NCBI RefSeq assembly: GCF_964340395.1
Contig: NC_135557.1
Coordinates: 3,570,216-3,634,215 of the forward strand
DNA length: 64,000 nt
Direction: 5' to 3'
From: Glandiceps talaboti
Lineage: Eukaryota; Hemichordata; Enteropneusta; Spengelidae
The notes below the pieces were generated by a model. It made no database searches and was not told where the DNA came from. It saw only the letters and a list, made by a program, of their open reading frames with translations. Numbering within the stretch: position 1 is the stretch's first letter; every line of letters starts with the position of its first letter. The position numbers were made by a program, and so were the translations under genes. Positions 57,666 through 64,000 of this stretch are shown in pieces.

Positions 57666-58128
57666 TACAGAATGGTTCTTTTGTTGACAATATACATTAT
57701 TTTTAATTAGTGCAATGCATTTACTATAGCAACAATTCTTTCCATTCCTCAATTGGACATTTTTCAAATAAATATTTGTATTTAGGGTTACAAAACATCC
57801 ATTAAAATTAAAATTAATTTTGTAGGATGAGAACTGAAATGGCTCACCCCCCCCCCCCACCCCCAGTGAACAAAATTGATTTGTTTTTTACTTTTCTAAA
57901 AATGACATATTTTTCAAAACTCTGATGATATTTTCTGATAGTTTACAGGAAAAAATCAAGACTTAAATTTGATTTAGTATGATAAGGGCCTAGTCCTGAA
58001 TACATGTTTGTTTGTTTGTTTGTTTGTTTATCTTTTCTCTATATTTTTGTAGTTAGACCATTATGACACTAACCCCCAGACTTTCTCAAGTCTCCAGGCT
58101 TTTCCAATTCTTTATTGAATATAATATT

Positions 58129-58256
58129 GGAGTGAGTGAGTGAGTGAGTGAGTGAGTGAGTGAGTGAGTGAGTGAGTGAGTGAGTGAGTGGTGATGAGTG
58201 AGTGAGTGAGTGAGTGAGTGAGTGAGTGAGTGAGTGAGTGAGTGAGTGAGTGAGTG
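58129..58256. repeat. GAGT microsatellite
   Basis: About 31 tetranucleotides with one interruption (GTGATGAGTG near 58190). Confidence 0.97.
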
Positions 58257-58449
58257 ATTGCAAAAACAGTTGGACATTTACTTTCACGAAACTGAAATAA
58301 ATACCAAATTCAATAACATTTGAAGATTATAAGACTAAAAAAATCAATACTGCCAAGGGGGTGACAAAATAACTAACCCCTACAAATATGTTTTTATCAA
58401 CAGTATGTCTTGTATGGGTATGAATCATAAACAAATCAGTATATACATA

Positions 58450-61400
58450 TTATATAGTGTTTGTCATGTCATGTTAGTCTGTTTACTATCGTTGAGATAC
58501 ATTGTTAGCTGGTCATACCTCCTAGCCCTATAGTCTGTTTACTATCATGTTGAGATACATGTTAGTTGATCATACCTCCTAGCCCTATAGTCTGTTTACT
58601 ATCATGTTGAGATACATGTTAGTTGGTCATACCTCCTAGCCCTATAGTCTGTTTACTATCATGTTGAGATACATGTTAGTTGGTCATACCTCCTAGCCCT
58701 ATAGTTTGTTTACTATCATGTTGAGATACATCGTTAGTTGATCATACCTCCTAGCCCTATAGTCTGTTTACTATCGTTGAGATACATGTTAGTTGGTCAT
58801 ACCTCCTAGCCCTATAGTCTGTTTACTATCATGTTGAGATACATGTTAGTTGGTCATACCTCCTAGCCCTATAGTCTGTTTACTATCGTTGAGATACATG
58901 TTAGTTGGTCATACCTCCTAGCCCTATAGTCTGTTTACTATCGTTGAGATACATGTTAGTTGATCATACCTCCTAGCCCTATAGTCTGTTTACTATCATG
59001 TTGAGATACATGTTAGTTGGTCATACCTCCTAGCCCTATAGTTTGTTTACTATCGTTGAGATACATGTTAGTTGGTCATACCTCCTAGCCCTATAGTCTG
59101 TTTACTATCATGTTGAGATACATCGTTAGTTGGTCATACCTCCTAGCCCTATAGTTTGTTTACTATCGTTGAGATACATCGTTAGTTGGTCATACCTCCT
59201 AGCCCTATAGTTTGTTTACTATCGTTGAGATACATCGTTAGTTGGTCATACCTCCTAGCCCTATAGTTTGTTTACTATCGTTGAGATACATCGTTAGTTG
59301 GTCATACCTCCTAGCCCTATAGTCTGTTTACTATCGTTGAGATACATGTTAGTTGGTCATACCTCCTAGCCCTATAGTTTGTTTACTATCGTTGAGATAC
59401 ATCGTTAGTTGGTCATACCTCCTAGCCCTATAGTTTGTTTACTATCGTTGAGATACATCGTTAGTTGGTCATACCTCCTAGCCCTATAGTCTGTTTACTA
59501 TCATGTTGAGATACATGTTAGTTGGTCATACCTCCTAGCCCTATAGTCTGTTTACTATCGTTGAGATACATGTTAGCTGGTCATACCTCCTAGCCCTATA
59601 GTTTGTTTACTATCGTTGAGATACATCGTTAGTTGGTCATACCTCCTAGCCCTATAGTCTGTTTACTATCGTTGAGATACATGTTAGTTGATCATACCTC
59701 CTAGCCCTATAGTCTGTTTACTATCGTTGAGATACATGTTAGTTGGTCATACCTCCTAGCCCTATAGTCTGTTTACTATCGTTGAGATACATGTTAGCTG
59801 GTCATACCTCCTAGCCCTATAGTTTGTTTACTATCGTTGAGATACATCGTTAGTTGGTCATACCTCCTAGCCCTATAGTCTGTTTACTATCATGTTGAGA
59901 TACATCGTTAGTTGGTCATACCTCCTAGCCCTATAGTCTGTTTACTATCATGTTGAGATACATCGTTAGTTGATCATACCTCCTAGCCCTATAGTTTGTT
60001 TACTATCGTTGAGATACATCGTTAGTTGATCATACCTCCTAGCCCTATAGTTTGTTTACTATCGTTGAGATACATGTTAGCTGGTCATACCTCCTAGCCC
60101 TATAGTTTGTTTACTATCGTTGAGATACATCGTTAGTTGGTCATACCTCCTAGCCCTATAGTCTGTTTACTATCGTTGAGATACATGTTAGTTGATCATA
60201 CCTCCTAGCCCTATAGTCTGTTTACTATCGTTGAGATACATGTTAGCTGGTCATACCTCCTAGCCCTATAGTTTGTTTACTATCGTTGAGATACATCGTT
60301 AGTTGGTCATACCTCCTAGCCCTATAGTCTGTTTACTATCGTTGAGATACATGTTAGTTGATCATACCTCCTAGCCCTATAGTCTGTTTACTATCGTTGA
60401 GATACATGTTAGCTGGTCATACCTCCTAGCCCTATAGTTTGTTTACTATCGTTGAGATACATCGTTAGTTGGTCATACCTCCTAGCCCTATAGTCTGTTT
60501 ACTATCGTTGAGATACATGTTAGTTGGTCATACCTCCTAGCCCTATAGTCTGTTTACTATCATGTTGAGATACATGTTAGCTGGTCATACCTCCTAGCCC
60601 TATAGTCTGTTTACTATCATGTTGAGATACATGTTAGTTGGTCATACCTCCTAGCCCTATAGTCTGTTTACTATCGTTGAGATACATGTTAGTTGGTCAT
60701 ACCTCCTAGCCCTATAGTCTGTTTACTATCATGTTGAGATACATGTTAGCTGGTCATACCTCCTAGCCCTATAGTCTGTTTACTATCGTTGAGATACATC
60801 GTTAGTTGATCATACCTCCTAGCCCTATAGTCTGTTTACTATCATGTTGAGATACATGTTAGTTGATCATACCTCCTAGCCCTATAGTCTGTTTACTATC
60901 GTTGAGATACATGTTAGTTGATCATACCTCCTAGCCCTATAGTCTGTTTACTATCGTTGAGATACATGTTAGTTGGTCATACCTCCTAGCCCTATAGTCT
61001 GTTTACTATCATGTTGAGATACATGTTAGTTGATCATACCTCCTAGCCCTATAGTTTGTTTACTATTGTTGAGATACATGTTAGCTGGTCATACCTCCTA
61101 GCCCTATAGTCTGTTTACTATCATGTTGAGATACATCGTTAGTTGGTCATACCTCCTAGCCCTATAGTTTGTTTACTATCATGTTGAGATACATGTTAGT
61201 TGGTCATACCTCCTAGCCCTATAGTCTGTTTACTATCATGTTGAGATACATGTTAGTTGGTCATACCTCCTAGCCCTATAGTCTGTTTACTATTGTTGAG
61301 ATACATTGTTAGCTGGTCATACCTCCTAGCCCTATAGTCTGTTTACTATTGTTGAGATACATGTTAGTTGGTCATACCTCCTAGCCCTATAGTTTGTTTA

Positions 61401-62730
61401 CTATCGTTGAGATACATTGTTAGCTGGTCATACCTCCTAGCCCTATAGTCTGTTTACTATCGTTGAGATACATCGTTAGTTGATCATACCTCCTAGCCCT
61501 ATAGTTTGTTTACTATCGTTGAGATACATGTTAGTTGGTCATACCTCCTAGCCCTATAGTCTGTTTACTATCATGTTGAGATATATGTTAGCTGGTCATA
61601 CCTCCTAGCCCTATAGTCTGTTTACTATCATGTTGAGATACATGTTAGTTGGTCATACCTCCTAGCCCTATAGTCTGTTTACTATCATGTTGAGATACAT
61701 GTTAGTTGGTCATACCTCCTAGCCCTATAGTCTGTTTACTATCGTTGAGATACATTGTTAGCTGGTCATACCTCCTAGCCCTATAGTCTGTTTACTATCA
61801 TGTTGAGATACATGTTAGTTGGTCATACCTCCTAGCCCTATAGTCTGTTTACTATCGTTGAGATACATTGTTAGCTGGTCATACCTCCTAGCCCTATAGT
61901 CTGTTTACTATCGTTGAGATACATGTTAGTTGGTCATACCTCCTAGCCCTATAGTCTGTTTACTATCATGTTGAGATACATGTTAGTTGGTCATACCTCC
62001 TAGCCCTATAGTCTGTTTACTATCGTTGAGATACATGTTAGCTGGTCATACCTCCTAGCCCTATAGTCTGTTTACTATCGTTGAGATACATCGTTAGTTG
62101 GTCATACCTCCTAGCCCTATAGTCTGTTTACTATCGTTGAGATACATGTTAGTTGGTCATACCTCCTAGCCCTATAGTCTGTTTACTATCGTTGAGATAC
62201 ATTGTTAGCTGGTCATACCTCCTAGCCCTATAGTCTGTTTACTATCGTTGAGATACATCGTTAGTTGGTCATACCTCCTAGCCCTATAGTCTGTTTACTA
62301 TCGTTGAGATACATTGTTAGTTGGTCATACCTCCTAGCCCTATAGTTTGTTTACTATCGTTGAGATACATCGTTAGTTGATCATACCTCCTAGCCCTATA
62401 GTCTGTTTACTATCATGTTGAGATACATGTTAGTTGATCATACCTCCTAGCCCTATAGTCTGTTTACTATCATGTTGAGATACATCGTTAGTTGATCATA
62501 CCTCCTAGCCCTATAGTCTGTTTACTATCATGTTGAGATACATCGTTAGTTGATCATACCTCCTAGCCCTATAGTCTGTTTACTATCGTTGAGATACATG
62601 TTAGTTGGTCATACCTCCTAGCCCTATAGTCTGTTTACTATCGTTGAGATACATCGTTAGTTGGTCATACCTCCTAGCCCTATAGTCTGTTTACTATCAT
62701 GTTGAGATACATGTTAGTTGGTCATACCTC
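58450..62730. repeat. 55- to 58-bp tandem array of about 77 units
   Basis: Units of CTAGCCCTATAGTCTGTTTA then CTATC(AT)GTTGAGATACAT, (C)GTTAGTTGGTCAT and ACCTC. Two independent length variants (AT insertion; CGTTAG against GTTAG) mix freely. The array probably lies in an upstream intron or flank of the SAXO-like gene. On the minus strand each unit has AGGAG/GTATGACC, a weak donor-like site. Confidence 0.97.
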
Positions 62731-62757
62731 CCTAGACCCCAATTAACGATGTATCTC
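62704..62757. repeat. inverted repeat at the end of the 55-bp array
   Basis: GAGATACATGTTAGTTGG (62704-62721) in the last unit faces CCAATTAACGATGTATCTC (62739-62757). The two form an imperfect hairpin with an 17-base spacer. Confidence 0.75.
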
Positions 62758-63150
62758 ACCAGGGCAGTATAAAACAGGCTAATGTGACATTAAAATACTG
62801 CAGCTTGCACTAATTGGCAACCAAAGTTTGTTGTGTTGGCTAAAAATAATGCCACAAAATGATAGTATTGTTAAATCAGATCACTACAGTGTGCACCAGT
62901 CCCTAGTGTATCAGTAATCAAAGTGTGCTTCATGTAAGCTACAATAATGCCACAAAATGATAGTATTGTTAAATCAAACCACTGTAGTATGTTTATGTAT
63001 CATTAATTGGCCGGGATTAGGATCTTTCATCTTCAGTGAAAAAAACATCTAAAAATAAAGTGACAAAATGCACAAAATAAATTCTAGACAGAAGGGAAAA
63101 AGTATTGACATTTTTCATCACAAAATTTGAGGTAAAAAAATTGGATCATG
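62758..63150. other. no recognisable gene
   Basis: AT-rich. AATAATGCCACAAAATGATA with GTATTGTTAAATCA occurs twice (about 62848 and 62945), marking a small local duplication. Confidence 0.5.
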
Positions 63151-63154
63151 TTTC

Positions 63155-63236
63155 AGACGTGATTGATTGACTGATTGATTAATTCATTCATTCGTTGGTT
63201 GATTGATTGATTGATGATTGATTGATTGATTGACTG
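63155..63236. repeat. GATT microsatellite
   Basis: GATT/GACT tetranucleotide tract with ATTC interruptions. Confidence 0.9.
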
Positions 63237-63242
63237 ACTCAC

Positions 63243-63500
63243 CGACAAAGTGTCGATCAGATGTTAAAAAAAGTATAACCAACAGCATCTCTGTCCACAT
63301 AAATGTACATATGATGCCCATGATTGAGTAGATCCAAATAATAACAGGTGTCAAATGTAAAGTTAGTGTGCCCAGTCCATTAGACAAAGTAAATGTAGTA
63401 GTAATGTCGTCGACGTCGAAGAGTAACGTCATGGTCGACTGGCATGTCATATTGGTATAGTACCATTTGATTGGCTTTATAGTCAGTATTTGGTTTGTGG
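63243..63500 (-). CDS. low-confidence candidate exon, possible membrane protein
   Basis: An open minus-strand frame ends at a good donor (GTCG/GTGAGT). It encodes a possible N-glycosylation site (NMTC), a beta-like stretch (STMTLLFDVDDITTTFTLSN) and a hydrophobic helix (PVIIWIYSIMGIICTFMW). There is no ATG at its open end, and the possible acceptor (ACGACAG) has a poor pyrimidine tract. It ends in phase 1, which does not fit the first SAXO-like exon found. Confidence 0.25.
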
Positions 63501-64000
63501 AGGCCACTGTCGTTAAGCTGTTATGAACAATGTAATATATAACACGTAGCCTAGATTATTGGCTTACTAGGGGCTGTGTTCACAGTGGAGGCATGATGGA
63601 TTGCAAATATCAGGTATCTACTGTAACCTAGGTTATATGGTTTACTTGGGGACAGCCATGAAAACAGCTCCGGACTCGAAGAGCCCGTCACGAAGAAAGG
63701 GAAAAACATACCTCTACAAACTAAAAATAAAGACTAAGTGCATTCTGTCACTGTACACGTCGTGTTATCTAATCTAAGATCATTGCAGTGGTCCGAGATT
63801 TAATGTGTGACATAGACGTCTCCACAGAGAGCACATTGATTCATTGGTTTGTTTGATAAATGTACGCCCACCGAACAGGTTGGTGTTTAATGTCTGTGTA
63901 CTTTACGGGCCAGTGCATACACACAATTACTGTCAAAAAAATATTGAACTGTCTGTCTCGCAATCACAGAAACAAACTAAAAACAATGGGAGTAGCTAGG
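63501..64000. other. no recognisable gene
   Basis: Unique sequence. The promoter and first exon of the SAXO-like gene may lie here or beyond the window; no Cys-rich starting exon was found. Confidence 0.4.

Noticed and set aside
58069-58287. Minus-strand frames rich in THSL
   Set aside because: Translation of the GAGT microsatellite only.

Overview
This is eukaryotic, animal nuclear DNA, AT-rich and low in gene density. Two spliced genes of bilaterian type are recognisable. Their introns are filled with long, very regular minisatellites. A tyrosine-recombinase retrotransposon of the Ngaro/PAT (DIRS) group, decayed transposon pieces and small inverted-repeat elements also occur. This mix suits a marine invertebrate, but the sequence alone does not fix the phylum.

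Layout. 1-9.2 kb: no intact gene; microsatellites, hairpin elements, a 32-bp tandem array, a decayed DUF6589-type coding remnant and a decayed non-LTR retrotransposon 3' end. 9.2-45.9 kb, plus strand: a complete ten-exon HSF2BP (MEILB2) gene of 385 codons plus stop, about 1.16 kb of coding sequence in 36.6 kb. Roughly two thirds of the gene is tandem array (43-, 61-, 68-, 52-, 63-, 30-, 43-, 53-, 58- and 33-bp units). A 4.6-kb Ngaro-like element sits inside the 53-bp array of intron 7 on the minus strand, with split direct repeats and ORFs for gag, a deleted RT, RNase H and an intact-looking recombinase. 46-50 kb: HSF2BP 3' region with small arrays and two candidate exons of an unidentified plus-strand transcript. 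50.3-56.5 kb, minus strand: the last six coding exons of a SAXO-family (stabilizer of axonemal microtubules) gene; its first exon was not found. 58.4-62.7 kb: a roughly 55-bp array of about 77 units. 62.7-64 kb: intergenic or intronic sequence with one low-confidence candidate exon.

The most unusual pattern is that many tandem arrays start exactly at, or include, an exon-intron boundary. Six of the 14 donors that can be placed (exons 2, 4, 8 and 9 of HSF2BP; the 226-nt and 229-nt exons of the SAXO-like gene) are repeated in tandem. The exon 10 acceptor and the stop codon of HSF2BP also lie in local duplications. In the SAXO-like gene the unit is 33 exon bases plus the six donor bases. It is 39 bp, so it keeps the reading frame and makes a ladder of frame-compatible donors.

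HSF2BP is a meiotic recombination factor and SAXO proteins belong to cilia and sperm tails, so both genes may be expressed in the germ line. They are convergent neighbours with no evident direct functional link.
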